Made by a program: the position numbers and the translations under genes. DNA of 64,000 nt from Udeniomyces pyricola (lineage: Eukaryota > Basidiomycota > Tremellomycetes > Cystofilobasidiales > Mrakiaceae): NCBI GenBank assembly GCA_039545295.1, contig BCIK01000026.1, forward strand, positions 151,132 through 215,131. Reading direction: 5' to 3'. Each line of letters opens with the position of its first letter. Positions within the stretch are counted from its first letter, which is position 1. Shown here in pieces: positions 11,034 through 24,100 of the stretch. A model generated the notes under the pieces. It ran no database searches. It saw nothing but the letters and a program-made list of their open reading frames with translations, and had not been told where the DNA came from.

Positions 11034-13405
11034 TCACTTCTTAGCCATGCCCTCGAGGTAAGCCTCATACCCGATCTTTTCGAGCTTGGTCGCTTTCCCC
11101 ATGACTTCCGTTTCGAGGCCGGCGAGGTACGCTTCCATTTCCTTGACGAGTCGAGGGACGGAGGCCGAGACGATCCGGACGGCAAGGAGACCGGCGTTAG
11201 TCGAGTTGCCAATCGCGACGGTCGCGACGGGAATACCTCGCTACAAAAAAACAAAACAAGCACCATCGGGAGAGGTATGAGCAGGTCGTATGTGAAAGAA
11301 GGTAAAAGATGGATAGAGGAAAGGAAAGGGTAGTTAGATTGATTTGTTAGTCAATAGCCCTGAAACCAACGAATCTCAGACCAAAAAGATCCCCCTGTCC
11401 CAAGGAGAAAACAATATAAAAATGAGGTATACGTACGGGCATTTGGACGATAGAATGCAAACTATCGACTCCATCGAGGACGCTTCCCTTGACCGGCACT
11501 CCCACGACGGGCAACGCCGTCATAGCCGCAACCATTCCCGGCAAATGAGCGGCTCCTCCTGCTCCAGCAATGATACACCTCAACCCTCGACCGGCCGCTT
11601 CCCGAGCGTACTCGACCATTCGGTCCGGCGTTCGGTGAGCCGAAACAATCGTCAACTCAAAAGGCACGTTAAATTGCTGGAGGATCTGAGCGGCGGCGGC
11701 CATCGTAGGAAGATCCGAATCGGATCCCATGATGATCCCGACCAAAGGATGAGCCGCGTTAAGCTTGATGGATTCAGCCGTTGGGGTCGGGCAAAAGATG
11801 GAAGGCAACTTGGACGTTTGAGGGAGGGACAGTTCAAAGATGGTTCGCATGCGAGTTCGAAGTTCGTCTTCGCTATCGGCGACGAGGGTGATGTGACCCA
11901 TCTTACGACCTTTGCGGCACTCGGCTTTACCGTACATGTGAACACTGGCACCTTCGGTTTCGAGAGCTTTACGAACGCAGGCGTCGATATCGGATGAGGA
12001 GGAAGAGGAACCGATGAGGTTGATCATAGCGGAAGAAGGGACTTTGAGGGCTGTCGAGCCGAGAGGAAGAGAGGAGATGGCACGGAGGTGGTTCTCGAAT
12101 TGGGAGGTGTGGCAGGCTTCGATGGTATGGTGGCCCGAGTTGTGAGGACGAGGGGCAATCTCGTTGATGAGAAGAGAGTCTGGATGAGATTGATTCCATC
12201 CAAGGAGCAAACAAACAAAAAGAAGTACCGGCGAAGGATGCCCAACGAAAATCGAGGAGAGTTAGAGCTAAGACTTCAATAACCTAGACGAGGATGTAGA
12301 TTTATACCAATCTAGTGCAACAAAGCCATCGTCAAGAGAGGTGACCACTTACCATCAGGCATCAGGAACATTTCAACCCCAAAGATACCCGCGCCTTCGA
12401 GGCAACCGACCGCCTTCTCCGCCATTTCCCTTGCTCGCTCAGCGACGCCCTTGGCCTCTCGCAGCGGGCACAGCACGAGCCGAAGAACGCTCTCCTCGTG
12501 AACAGTCTCGACGGCATCGTAACTCCTGACTTCACCACTCGGCGTTCGAACGACCATAACGGCGATCTCCTTCTTGAACGGCGCCCACTTCTCGGCGTAG
12601 AGCGGTCGGTCACCCAAGAACTCGAGGGCCGAAGCCAAAGCCGAATCATCCGTCGACGTCAATCGGTAGTTCCCTCGACCGTCATAGGCCAAGGTTCGAG
12701 CCTTGAGCATCAACGGCAACCCAAGCGAAGCCGCAGCGGCCTCGATCGACTTCTGAACGACTTGGGGTTGGGACCCATCGCGTTGGACGGGTTCGAAATC
12801 GGCCACTCGGACGAGACCGGCTCCTTGCTCGACGAGGTACTTCTTCTGCTCGTACTTGTCCTGGATGACTTTGATCGTTCGAGGGTCCGGGTGAACCTCG
12901 ACCTTGCCTTCCTGTTGGATCTCGAGGAGGACATCGGCATCGACGTGCTCGATCTCGACGGTGAGGACGTCGACTTTGGAAGCGAGGTCAAGAATGTGAG
13001 GTCGGGAGGTGAAGGGACCGTCGATATGGGAGGTGTGAGGAGAGGGGGGAGAGATGACTTGCTTGGCAGGGGTCGAGTCGGTCGAATCGAGGATGAGGAG
13101 GGGAATGGAGAGGAGAGCAGCCGGATGGGCGAGCATTCGACCGAGTTGGCCACCACCTTTTATTCGAACCATGGCGAGAAAGACAGAGAGGGGAGAGCAT
13201 TGTCAGTGACGAGAGTCTTCCCCATCTGTTTGAGAAGGACGTTTAAGTTCGCTCAATGCATGACGATGAAACTTTTAAAGCTGAAGAAGTTGACGCCCAT
13301 AGACTATGTGTCCAAATGATGGACCGACGGCATGCAACGTGCGTATCTAAACACGCAGCTCCATCCTCACTCACCCAAAATACCGACGGTCTTGTTCTGG
13401 GTCAT
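11034..13405 (-). CDS. ADE2: Phosphoribosylaminoimidazole carboxylase, bifunctional (PurK-PurE type)
   Basis: Carboxylates aminoimidazole ribonucleotide in cytosolic purine biosynthesis. Exon 1 is only 31 nt (13405-13375) and encodes [10 protein letters not shown]. It joins exon 2 at 13156 to rebuild [13 protein letters not shown], the nucleotide-binding start of the ATP-grasp half. That exon runs on through [27 protein letters not shown] and [13 protein letters not shown]. The next exon supplies [15 protein letters not shown], then the PurE half: [30 protein letters not shown] and [13 protein letters not shown]. The last exon begins [12 protein letters not shown] and ends LEGMAKK with a TGA stop. 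Both halves are complete, as in other fungal ADE2 proteins. An in-frame Met at 13172 would lose the first residues of the nucleotide-binding loop and is not the true start. Confidence 0.96.
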
Positions 13406-14563
13406 ATTCGAGAGGGACGTGATACGAGGTTATTGGTCTAGGGCTGAAACGTAGTAAAGACCAAGATCCAACATAGAAAGAAGGAGGAAAGGGTTCGGTC
13501 AGTTCCGTTATCGGTTCGTATGCGTATCCGTCCAAGCGTTGTGCCGATGTAAGGAACCCGCAGCAGTGTCTCTCCCACAGACTAGACACATGTCATGATC
13601 ATCCCTCCTTTGACGAGGATAAGGGATATCTAAGCTAGGGCTTCCACGCCCTGAAGGCCTTCTGAGAAGGAACGGCCCTGAGGCACAATAGAAAGGCAAC
13701 AGCGACTGAGGCGGACCTCGGTCCAAGTCGAATGACGCCGTCTGGAAAACCCCACTCGCGCTCACTCACATGGAAGATAAGGAACCAAGAAGTATTTGTA
13801 AGGGGGTGAGTCGGATATCCGTGGAGTGTTTTGTCTAGTTAGCTGTGTGATTGTGCGCAACGATGAGCGAAGGGGGATGGATAGAGAGGGTCCGTTAGCT
13901 TGAGGTTTGGCGAAATGGAACAAAGTCGGGCAAAGCGGCCGAGAATGGGTGAAAAGGAAATGTTCGGTCTACCTTTGAAGCGACCTGAACGTGATGAGAG
14001 GTCCAGGAAGTAAGGAGTGATGCGACAGGATAAGCATCTGATTCGAGTGATGAACGATGAACGGTTAAGTACCTGCCAAGGTATACGAACGAGCCAAGGA
14101 GGACAAAGGATGATGGATGGATGGCTGGATGGATGGGGTGGATGAGGACAGGAAGGCAAGGTGCGAGCTCTCCTCCCTCCAAGGCGAAATTCGAAATTTG
14201 GAATCTCAAACCCTTTCACCACCACGAATCAACGTAATTGTTCACCCATATCCATCCGGCATCAAGAACGATTCATCACTTTGCTTCACATTCACCACTC
14301 CAACGACAACGACGAAAAATGGATGAAATCAACTACAAGTAATGAGATGGATGGTGCTTGTCTAGGGCTCAGAGATACAAACAAAAGGAAGAGAAAGCAC
14401 TAAGACACAGGGGAAAACCCATGGGAACGAGAATAAAAGATAGAACGAGCCAGTTAGAGGGGAATGGATGAATTCGAAAAAGGAATCAGAGAGGAAATCA
14501 AACAGAAAAGAAAACCCAAACTAGATATCGAAAAGAAGAGAGAGAAACAAAACAAGAAAAAAA
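13406..14563. other. Intergenic between ADE2 start and nitrite reductase stop
   Basis: No supported gene. A minus-strand frame at 13508-13765 contains MCLVCGRDTAAGSLHRHNAW, faintly like a zinc finger, but I found no conserved context. Short ATGG/GATG repeats occur near 14112-14143. The left part should be the ADE2 promoter. Confidence 0.35.
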
Positions 14564-17500
14564 TTACCACGAAAGTTTACCTCCCGAATCACTCCCGCAC
14601 CCGACTGCTTGAGCCTCACCGCCCGGTGTCAGCCCACCCGTGCTGTCTTCTTCACCTGCCGAGCAACTCGACTTGTCATGCTTCTCCAATGGTCCGACGA
14701 TGTCGAGCGAACCATCGAGGATCTTGGTAGCGGCGCCTAGGCCGATGGCTTCGGAGGTTGCTTGAGTCACCATCCATTTCGACGTCCCGAGGGCAGCATC
14801 AAGGTGCTCTACGGGTGGGAGAAGAAGGTAGATAGAGGTGTCGGAGACTTTGACAGAGAAACTGTTGAGTAACGTGAAAAGGAAAGAGGTGAACGAGAAG
14901 AGATGATATGATAGAGGGGTAGAGTGGGTGAGTTGTCAGTGCGACGCTCGATCGTATGCAAGGAGACGAGGAGGTGAACCGCGCTAGGGGAAGCAAGACG
15001 GGAGAAGAGGAAAACGACGAGATGAATATGAATGAGGTCGGAGACTCACGTGATGATGGAGTAATCGCTATCGTTCATGCACTCTCCAGACTCGAGATTG
15101 TACTCTCGCTTATGGAGAGGGCAAGAGACGAACTGCATTTCGAAGGGTCAGAAAACACGAGTATTCAGCGATAAGCAAGTTTGTAAGAACGCGGGAGGAT
15201 GAGATGAGAGGCATTGTCAATAGGTTGACAAGTGAGATCGAGAGGACGTACAACATTGCCATTCTCATCATCACCGACGATACCGTGCGAGAGAAGCTGC
15301 GCACGTTTGTGAGGGCACCTGTAAAAGGCGAGACATGAAAGATGACAACAATCGGTCAGTATATGTACTCGAGAGAGGGATGACCTCTTCATATTCTACC
15401 ACTCACATCTGCTGCGTTGCAAAGAACCCCCTTCCAGGGACATCAAACACGGCCAATTGCGTGTCGCCCCACTTGATACTCGCGCTCGTCACGCCTTCGG
15501 TACTGGGCATCAGATCGGACGTTTCGCAGACCTTTTCCCACTTCCAACTAGAGACGGGTACGGCGATATCCGCTTTCGTCAGCTTGACCGCAGGGAAGTC
15601 TTTGGGCCAAGCGGCCGGCCGAGGTTGGGTTCGCTCGACGATACGTTCGACCGAGGGCTGGATGGTGTCGGTCGTATTGGCGAACTGTTGGAAGGCTCGG
15701 CGACGTTCGGGCTCGTTCACCACGCGGGTCCATTCGCCTAAATGAGAGAAAAAGAGCAGACTATGATCAGCAGGGTGCAGACCCTCCTTGGTTTCGCTCC
15801 GATTCGTGGCCGATGGAAACGTACACTCATACGTCCCAATCAGCCGAGACATCGACTTTTCCAGCTCTCCACAGATTCCCTAAAAGGGGAAAGGGAACAA
15901 AACAACAATCAATGATAACAAGATTGGCCAAAGGGTAAAGAACACCACGAAAAATGACAGGAAGTTATGAGTCAGTCATTTTCTTCTTCTCTGAGTTCAC
16001 CATGAAGGGAAGAGAATCAACGGACACCAAACAAACAAACTCACCAATTCATCATCCAAGAGGATCCTTCTCAACTTTTCAACGCCTCCCTCGAACGTCT
16101 CGAGCCATCGAGCGGTTCGTTGCAACTTATCAGCCGTCTCGATGTAGAACATCAAGAATCGGTCTGTCGACACCCAACCAAACAACGAAAAGCAGGATTT
16201 CAACTGAACATCAGTCAAGGCAGTCAAAGCACAGACGTGAAGCAACGAGAGACGTCGTGGAAAGAAGGGGAAACAAGCAGAAAGGGGGGGAAGGGTACTT
16301 GTAGGACGTCGGGATTGGACTTACCGAGAATTCGAACAACCTTGGTAGGCGGGATATCGGTCGCAAAAAGGACACCATGCTTGGGGTTCGCACCTCCGTT
16401 ACCGGCGATGTAGAGGTTCCATCCTTTGTCTGTCGCAATCAGGCCAAAATCTGGGAGACACAAAAGAAAATGAAGATGGAGACGACGGAAGTGGGTCAAC
16501 AATGAGAAGTGCGAGAGATTTGAAGAGAGAGCGAGAGAATGTGTGAGGGTGGGAAGGAGAGAAGAACACAGGTCGCTGGACGTCAAGTAAAGGAGAAGAG
16601 ATCGAACCTTTCGATTGAGCCTCTGCGCATTCTCTAACGCATGAACTAAGACCGCCTTTGAACTTGTGCGGCGAACGAACGCCTTTGTATCGGTTTTCGA
16701 GTTGGATGGCGAGACCAACCGAGTCGCCAAGACCGTAACGACACCAATTTGTTCCGACGCAGGACTGGAAGTCACGATGATTGCAGAACAATCAAGTCAA
16801 CAGATAGTGAGGAGACAGGGGAGAGGTGGAGAGGCGGGGAGGCGCCAGGTATGAGTTTAATTGATCGACCAAAATCACTCTCCATAGAAATTAACATGGT
16901 TTTGTTCTCACCTTGACCGTACGTAAACTCTTACCGTAAGCATGACCCGATTCGAAGCCGGCATCAATGAGTTCGCTCCAGATATCAGGCAGATCGTGAC
17001 GTTGGGCCCCAAAGAGATCAAGTCGTTGGCCACCAGTGACTTTGGTATAGAGGTTGTACTTTTTGGCGACGCGTCCAATGGCAATGAGGCCGTCCGGAGT
17101 GACTTCACCAGCCGCCTTGAGAGATAGGTGGAAGCCTTGAGGTTAGCTTGTATCGGATAGAAGGACACGACATGTTAAAGATCATAGTACGACTAACCAT
17201 TCGGGGAACGACACTGTACGTTCCGTCTCGCTGTATGTTGGCCAGGAACTTGTCGTTTGTGTCTTGATTGGGGTGGTGAACCGGGTCCATCACTGCAGAA
17301 ACAAAGCCGTGTAGATGTGTACACAAAAAAATGTGAGTTATGGAGCTATCGCTCAAATCCATCTGAGAAGCCAAAGACAAGGTCTTCACCGTGTGCGTTG
17401 ATGCCGACGAGACTCGACAGGATGGATCCAACGCAAGGCTTGCAAGTCGCACAACCAAGAGCAGTCTTGCGAACTCCCGCCTGAGCCATCACCTCCTTGA

Positions 17501-20227
17501 ATGTTTCGAGTTTCTTTATCTTGACTACATGGTAGAGGTCCTGTCGAGACATGGCGAAATGGGAGCAGATGTTGTTGGAAATGACCAAGCCGACTTTGTT
17601 GAGCTCCGCCTTGCAGATGCTTGTGATGAGGGGAATGCATCCACCGCATCCGTTACCAGCTTTCGTGCACGATCGAGCTTCGGCGATGGACTTGGCTTTG
17701 CCACTCGAGATGCAGGCGCCAAGGTCCCCCTTGGTGACGTTGTGGCACGAGCAGACTTGCGTGTCGTCGTCGAGATCGGCGCCGTCATCCTCGCCAGATT
17801 TCTTGCCGACGATAAAGTCGGCCGGAGGAACATCAAGGGGTTTCTTCTTCTTGCAGATGGCGACGAGCTGGTTTGCGGTGGATGGAAAGATAAAAAAAAA
17901 AGAGAGACAATCGGCCACACATCAGCTCAGGCGATCCGTCGGGTTCAAGCCGTCACTCTTTCACGTCCAAGGGCCAGTCTCAACAAACCTTGACAAAGTC
18001 AGAAACGTCTCCCACCATCATCCCCCCCAACAAGGTCTTTCCGTCCCGGGAAAAGATGTACTTTTTGTATGTCCCAGCGATGGGATCCTGTCAAATCAAC
18101 GCAACAAGGCGAGAGAGAGGTGGGTCAGTTCGAATCCATGATCACCCCAGACGTCTTTAGCAACACCTGTCGAGGCCTCACCTTGAAAGTCAAGCACTTG
18201 ATCTCCTCCTCCTCTCTAGCATGAGCGATCTTGATCTTCTTCCCGTCGGGTCTCGTCGCAGACCTCTCAGCACCCACCACTTCCTCGACCTGGGGCTTCT
18301 CGGTCGTGTCTGGGGTTCCATCGGTTTCGATCGCAACTGTCTGGGTCTTCGGAACAGTTTCGACCAAAGGACGAGTCGGCCTGTTTAGAGATCGATCGGC
18401 GAAGAAGTCACCGCTATATCAACATGGTCAAAGTAAATTGGTTAGTCCAGGTGAACTTCACGACCGAGCTGTTGGGAGGAACGAGAAAAAGACAAAAAGA
18501 ACGATGCAAGCGAAAAACACGAACAAGGAAGCGACATCTACTCCCATCAACTTGAGTTTCGTCGACAAATCCGGGTTCGTCAACTTTCTCGGCTTAAACG
18601 TTCCGTGTTCGGTCTTGGTCTGGCAAAGGTTGAACGCAAGGACCTCGGCCATCTCGATTCCAGGAGCGATGAGACCGTAGGTGTTGCCACGCCAACTCGC
18701 ACACTCGCCCATGGCATAAACGTCCTTGGCGCTTGTCATGAGGTAATCGTCGACGTCGATTCCGCCGCGGGGATGGCACTTGATATCAGAGGCTCGCGCG
18801 AGATCGTCTCGTGGAGTGATGCCAACGGCCATGATGACCAAATCGGCTTCTGTTTTTGGGAGATCACAGATACATAGCCAGGTGGAAGGTGAGATGCGTC
18901 AGCTCCAGGATCGCTCGATGGTTGAGATATCTCAGATATCTTGGAACACAGAAAATAGCCAAGTGATATTCAGAAGAAGAAGAAGAAGAAAAAAAAAAAA
19001 AAAAAAACAAGAACGAACCGACGACCTCTCCATCAGAGAATTCAAACCCTTTGAAGACGTCGTTGCCGTCCTTGTCCCGTTCGACGATCATGTCCTTGAC
19101 ATCGACGTTAGTATGAACCTTGACGCCAAGCGCTTCGATCCTCCTCAACACCATCTCCCCCGCCGAACTATCGAGCTGACGCGAGAGAGGGAAACCGGTT
19201 CGGTTGATGATAGAGACGTTCTCAACCTCTTCCATGTCGTACAACGCCTTGGCGGCCTCGAGACCGAGAAGGCCACCACCGACGACAGTCGCCGTCTTGA
19301 CGTGCGGCTGAGAACCGTAGCTGATGATGCGCTCGAGGTCGGCAATATTGCGATAAACGAACACGCCTTGCGTCGAGCGACCTCGAGCTGTCGAGCAGTA
19401 AGGAGGCATGCCCGCATCGGATCCAGTGGTGATCTGCGAGATGAAGAGAAGCCGAGAAAAAAGTCAAACGTGTCCGGTCAACGATAATTGGTCTCAGGTG
19501 ACAGAGCCCGTCTCGCGCACGTCTGCGATATATATGCGCAACCACGCCTGGGCCCATGGATAGCAAGCATACTCACGACACAGATGTCGAACTCATACGA
19601 AGCTCCCTGGTCAGTGTGAGCGACCTTGTTGACGTGATCGATGAGGGTGACTTGTTCGCCGACGTGAAACTCGCTGGAGAGGCGGGCAAGAGGAAGAGAC
19701 GGCAACGTTATCGTGTTGGTGGTTAACAAACACCCTCGATTCGCACTTTTCGGGAGAACCCGATGGAGGACCAGCAGACAAAGCGGCGTCCGTCGACTAC
19801 GCGCGTCTCCGTCATGCCCGGCTAGCGACGACACTCACAATCGACCTTGCTCTTGAGCGAGATACCATTCTTGCGGGTTCAAGTATAGATTCTTGACGTT
19901 TCGATGCTCAAAAAACTCGGTGAGACCGACTCGATTGTATGCCAGATGTTTTTCCTCGCCGCTTTAAAAGGGGGTACGATGTGGATCGAGTGAAAGCATG
20001 CGATCAGCTTACATCATCCTCGAATGCATGCAAGATTTGAGGGTGCGCAGCTTGACTGTGGGACAGACTTACCAGGTGATGATCTTGTATCGACCGAGTG
20101 AGTCTCCATCGAGGAGCTTCTCAATCAGAGCGATTCCGACCATACCGAGCCCGACAACAAAGATCCTGGTTCGTTTCGGTTCAGTCGGGAGGCTTGGGGC
20201 AGGAGGGTCGTTTGCTATGGGACTCAT
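14564..20227 (-). CDS. niiA: Assimilatory NAD(P)H-nitrite reductase (FAD, siroheme, Rieske)
   Basis: Reduces nitrite to ammonium in the cytosol, the second step of nitrate assimilation. Many short exons (at least twelve) span 5.7 kb. The order follows the fungal family. First come two dinucleotide-binding regions ([17 protein letters not shown] at 20.2 kb and [18 protein letters not shown] at 19.3 kb), with [14 protein letters not shown] and [18 protein letters not shown]-type iron-sulfur segments follow ([20 protein letters not shown] and [13 protein letters not shown], 17.8-17.4 kb). The siroheme/4Fe-4S domain has [13 protein letters not shown] and [11 protein letters not shown]. Last is a Rieske-like domain with [12 protein letters not shown] and [13 protein letters not shown]. 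The end GGKLSW resembles fungal nitrite reductase termini as I remember them. The start [11 protein letters not shown] is the first Met before the FAD loop and faces the transporter across a shared promoter. Confidence 0.95.
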
Positions 20228-21188
20228 GGGTGGAAAGCGAGATGGGTGGAGATGGTCTGTTTGAATGTAGTGAGAGAGCAGGGAGTGATGAGGAGACGTT
20301 GTGCTTCGAAAGAGCGAATGGGAATGGATGGAAAGGAAATGATTGATGGTCTAAGCAGATGAGTGGGATCTATGATGGCGACTATTGATGCCGACGCTTC
20401 CTTATCTTCTGCGTTCGGCCCTAGGTGGATTCCGGTCCAGCCATGCTTTCCACATTCCATATCCCCCTTGTCCAGGTCGTAGATCCATAGATAAGCGCAC
20501 CCCACACTCCTCATGCATGCTCCCCCGCCTCCCGTCATGCCCCTCGATGAATATTGATGGGCGTCGCTCGATCGCCGATGTTCTTTTGCTTTTCTACTGC
20601 TCTGACCCGCCTAGATATACCATGACAGATCCCATCACATGAAAGCCACACTCGCCTTGATGTCAGATCTTGCATGAACTCCCCCCCCCCCCCTTTCTTA
20701 TGTGGAGCGGAATCGGATAAGGCACTCTCACTACGTACTTCCGTACTCCCGACCGTGACCCACCAAGATGGTGTGTTGCGCGTCTTATAGGCTAATCAAT
20801 TCCAGATGACTTTGATGTCAAATCGATGTGGCGAGATAGGGCGCAACGTCTCCCTCCTCTTACTTTAGCCCGTCGCTTGGCCGAGATCCGTCAGGCACGT
20901 TTTCTTCTGACCTTCCAGATTACCCGGCACTCGTCATCCGTCCTCTTGCCAATCCCCGGCACTCGCAGCCCTTCCAGCTTTCCTACCTGATAAACCTTGG
21001 CTTCGGTCCCCGTCAGCGGCCAGTCGCTTTGCCCCTCTCGATCAAACTTATCCTTTATCTTTCGCCCTCATATTCGTCAAACAATCTAGATCCCTTCCTC
21101 TGCTTTTTCTTGGTTTCTTCCGCCTACCCCTAGCTACCATCTACCTACCCATCTCTTCTCTCATTCACTTTCTGTCTATCCTTCCACC
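20228..21188. promoter_or_regulatory. Divergent nitrite reductase / nitrate transporter promoter
   Basis: A 961-bp gap between two divergent nitrate genes. GATA cores: TTATC near 20400, AGATAAG at 20489-20495, GGATAAG near 20715, AGATAG near 20832, TGATAAA near 20988, and two TATC cores near 21048-21060. Such clustering suits shared control by a nitrogen GATA factor; binding is inferred. A poly-C run (about 20679-20692) lies in the middle. I could not pick out a convincing site for the pathway-specific NirA/NIT4-type regulator. Confidence 0.55.
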
Positions 21189-24100
21189 ATGCATCCCCAC
21201 GAGAAGCAACCGCTCGAGCTTTCGCCTTCCAACGAAATTTCACCTATCACGTCCGCCCCTCCATCCTCTTCGGCTGGTGCAGGTCCTCCCCGCATCCCGC
21301 AGCCCAAGGGAACGACTTTACGATCGACTCCTCCCCCTTTCAAATGGAGTTCGCTCTGGGAGGAACCAGTCCTCAACCCTGTCAACTTGAAGAGGTAAGC
21401 GCTCGATTCGGTGGCAACCTGCATGATGCTCACTGACCTTTCTCTCGCATGACTTTTTCTCATCTTTGTTTCTTCCTTTCTTTTCATTTGATTTTCATCA
21501 CCGATCCCACCGATCTTGTCTCAGCTACACTCTGCCCATCTTCAACCTCCGCTCAAAGTACACTCGATCCTTCCACCTCAGTTGGTTGGGATTCTTCGTT
21601 GCCTTCCTCTCCTGGTTCGCGTTTCCTCCGCTTCTCGACGAGGCCATCAAGACCGACCTCAAGTTGACAAAGCCCCAGATTGGCAATAGTAACATTGTAG
21701 CACTCTGTGCGACGTTGATTGTTCGATTTGTACTGGGCCCACTCGTTGACCGCTATGGACCTCGGTTCGTCTCCGTCCATCTACTTTCTCCATCAACGTC
21801 CCAGAGGAGCTCTAGCCTCTTCTTCGTTTTCATCCCTATCTGACTACTTGCTTGGGTTCTTGCTATTACGATTCTCGCTCCATTTTTTTTTTTTTTTTGG
21901 CCTTCTTATATCTCTTGCTCTATCATGCATCTCACCCATGCTCACAGAAAAGTCATGGCCGCCGTTCTCATCGTGGGTGCCATTCCCTCGGGCCTCGCCG
22001 GAACCGTCACCAACGCCAACGGACTCTACGTCATTCGATTCTTCATCGGTATCCTCGGTGGAACATTCGTCCCCTGTCTCGTGAGTGATGGTATCTTACC
22101 ATCTTCTGATGGCGTGCCGGTATCATGTCTGGACGTTCATTGACTGACTATGTTTGGGTCTCTGCATGCACGTTCACTTTGGTGGTGTGTCCTCTGGTTA
22201 TCTTGGACGGCTGTTGCGATGGATCTAGGCTTGGACCACTTGCTTCTTTGACACTTCCATCGTCGGTACCGCCAACGCCCTTGTCGGAGGCTGGTAAGTC
22301 TTCACCATGTCGCCTGTTCCCAAGCACCCTCCCTCTCCTTTGTCGTCCTTCTCCACCTTACTTTCGTTCTGCTTATTTGCCATCTTTTTCCTTCCTCCTG
22401 GATTCGCTAACGTCCCTCTGCACTTTCTACGCCATCTTGTTCCTTTTAGGGGTAACATGTAAGTCAACTGTGTTCTCGTACTATCGAGAAAATGTTCGAG
22501 CCATCACATCACTGATACGTCTTTTTGTTCTATTCTCTTTTGCCGTTCACTTCTGCGTGTGTCGGTCTTCAGGGGTGGTGGTGTGACATATGTCGTCATG
22601 ACATCTCTCTACGATCGACTTCATGCCGGAGCTGGCTTGACTCCTCACGTACGTATTCCGCCCAGTCTTGCTTGCTGTGTCTCCCATGTCTTCAGATTCT
22701 GATGTATCGACCCAATCCCAATGACTTTGTCACGACAGGTTGCTTGGCGTGCTTGTTATGCCGTAGTACCCGTTCCCATCCTCCTGCTCACGGCCGCCGC
22801 GACACTCATCTTTGGCCAGGACCACGTCAGTCTCAAACGCCCCCTCTCTTCCTATGTTGATCATGTTATTCCTTCTTCTGACCTCGTGATGCTTTGCTTT
22901 TGCTGATGGACAACTTCAGCCCGCTGGTCGATGGGAAGATCGACATCTCATTCCCGCAACTGCCGCTTCCGTCCTTCAAGGCCACAACCCAGTTCTCGAC
23001 GATAGCGAGCGAGACCGAATCGCTACCAAGAAACAAGACAAGGAGAACGGAAGTGTTGAGGTTGTCGGTGTCGAGGATGAGGACGAAGGCGAAGATGCGC
23101 AAGGCGGCAAGAGGAATCAGAGGACGGATGTTGTCGATCAGCATGGTGATCAAATTGCCAGTACGTGCTTGACGCTCCTTTGATCAGTCAAGATGACAAC
23201 TTAGAGCAGAGGGAAAGCTGATGAACTTTCTCTTACTCTGTGCGTTTTTGTCCTATGATCTTGACGCGGCACAGACGAGGTCAAAGTGGTGGATGTTGCC
23301 GTTAACGAGCGCCTGACCGTCAAGACCGCCGTGCTCATCCTCACCTCTCCTCTCACCTGGCTTCCTGCCTTGGCTTACATGACGACGTGAGTTCATAAAA
23401 ACTCTCCTTTCTTGTTTCCTCTCTGTCGTGCGATATTGATTCAAAAACGAGAACCAGAAAAAGAATCCAGGCGATCTGACCGAATCTCCTTCCTTACATA
23501 TTTCCCCTCTGTCCTTGCTCGCGTTTGGAACCTGTTTAGGTTCGGGTTCGAATTGGCAGTCGATTCTAACCTTGGAGCCGTCTTTTTGGGCGTTCACAAG
23601 ACGCTCGGTCAACTTCACGCTGGCTACTTGGCTTCCATCTTTGGTCCGTTCAACGTTTCCCCTCCAAAGTCAAAGCGCACACTTGGCCAAAACTTCGGTC
23701 CGTCAGAAAGGAAGAAGAAAGAGAAAGACTCATCGCGGTCTTTGTGCTTTCTTGCCTTTTTTTTTCGTACTTTGTCGACTTAGGTTTCCTCAACTTGATC
23801 ACTCGACCTCTAGGAGGCATCCTGGCTGACATCTTATACCGACGCTTCGGTGTCAAGGCCAAAGTGTACCTCACCCTTTCCCTGGGTATCGCCCAAGGTG
23901 TCCTCTGCATCGGGTTCGGACAATGGCTCGTTCATACCGCCGTACGTCCATCGCAAAGCCTCTTTTGGTTGCTGTTTGATCCATGCAAGACGCTTACATG
24001 ACAATTTTTGTTCTGTTTTCTTCTTTTTTTTCTTTTTCTTTTTTTTTTCTCGTCCTTCTTGCGCTAACAAGTCTCCTTCTCTCGCGGGAATGGTCCTATT

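Noticed and set aside
11344..11997. 217-codon plus-strand frame opposite the PurE half of ADE2
   Set aside because: Antisense shadow of conserved coding sequence.
12498..13319. 273-codon plus-strand frame opposite ADE2
   Set aside because: It is the mirror of the strongly conserved ADE2 ATP-grasp exon; no independent similarity is seen.
13508..13765. Short frame with a CxxC...HxH arrangement resembling a zinc finger
   Set aside because: Single occurrence, no linker or second finger, and no conserved flanks; chance is likely in the ADE2 upstream region.
18060..18140. Possible tRNA B-box-like string AGTTCGAATCC
   Set aside because: The sequence upstream does not fold into a cloverleaf by eye and lies within the nitrite reductase gene.
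17391..18141. Two overlapping plus-strand frames of about 200 codons
   Set aside because: They lie opposite the iron-sulfur exons of nitrite reductase, whose cysteine motifs fix the minus strand as coding.
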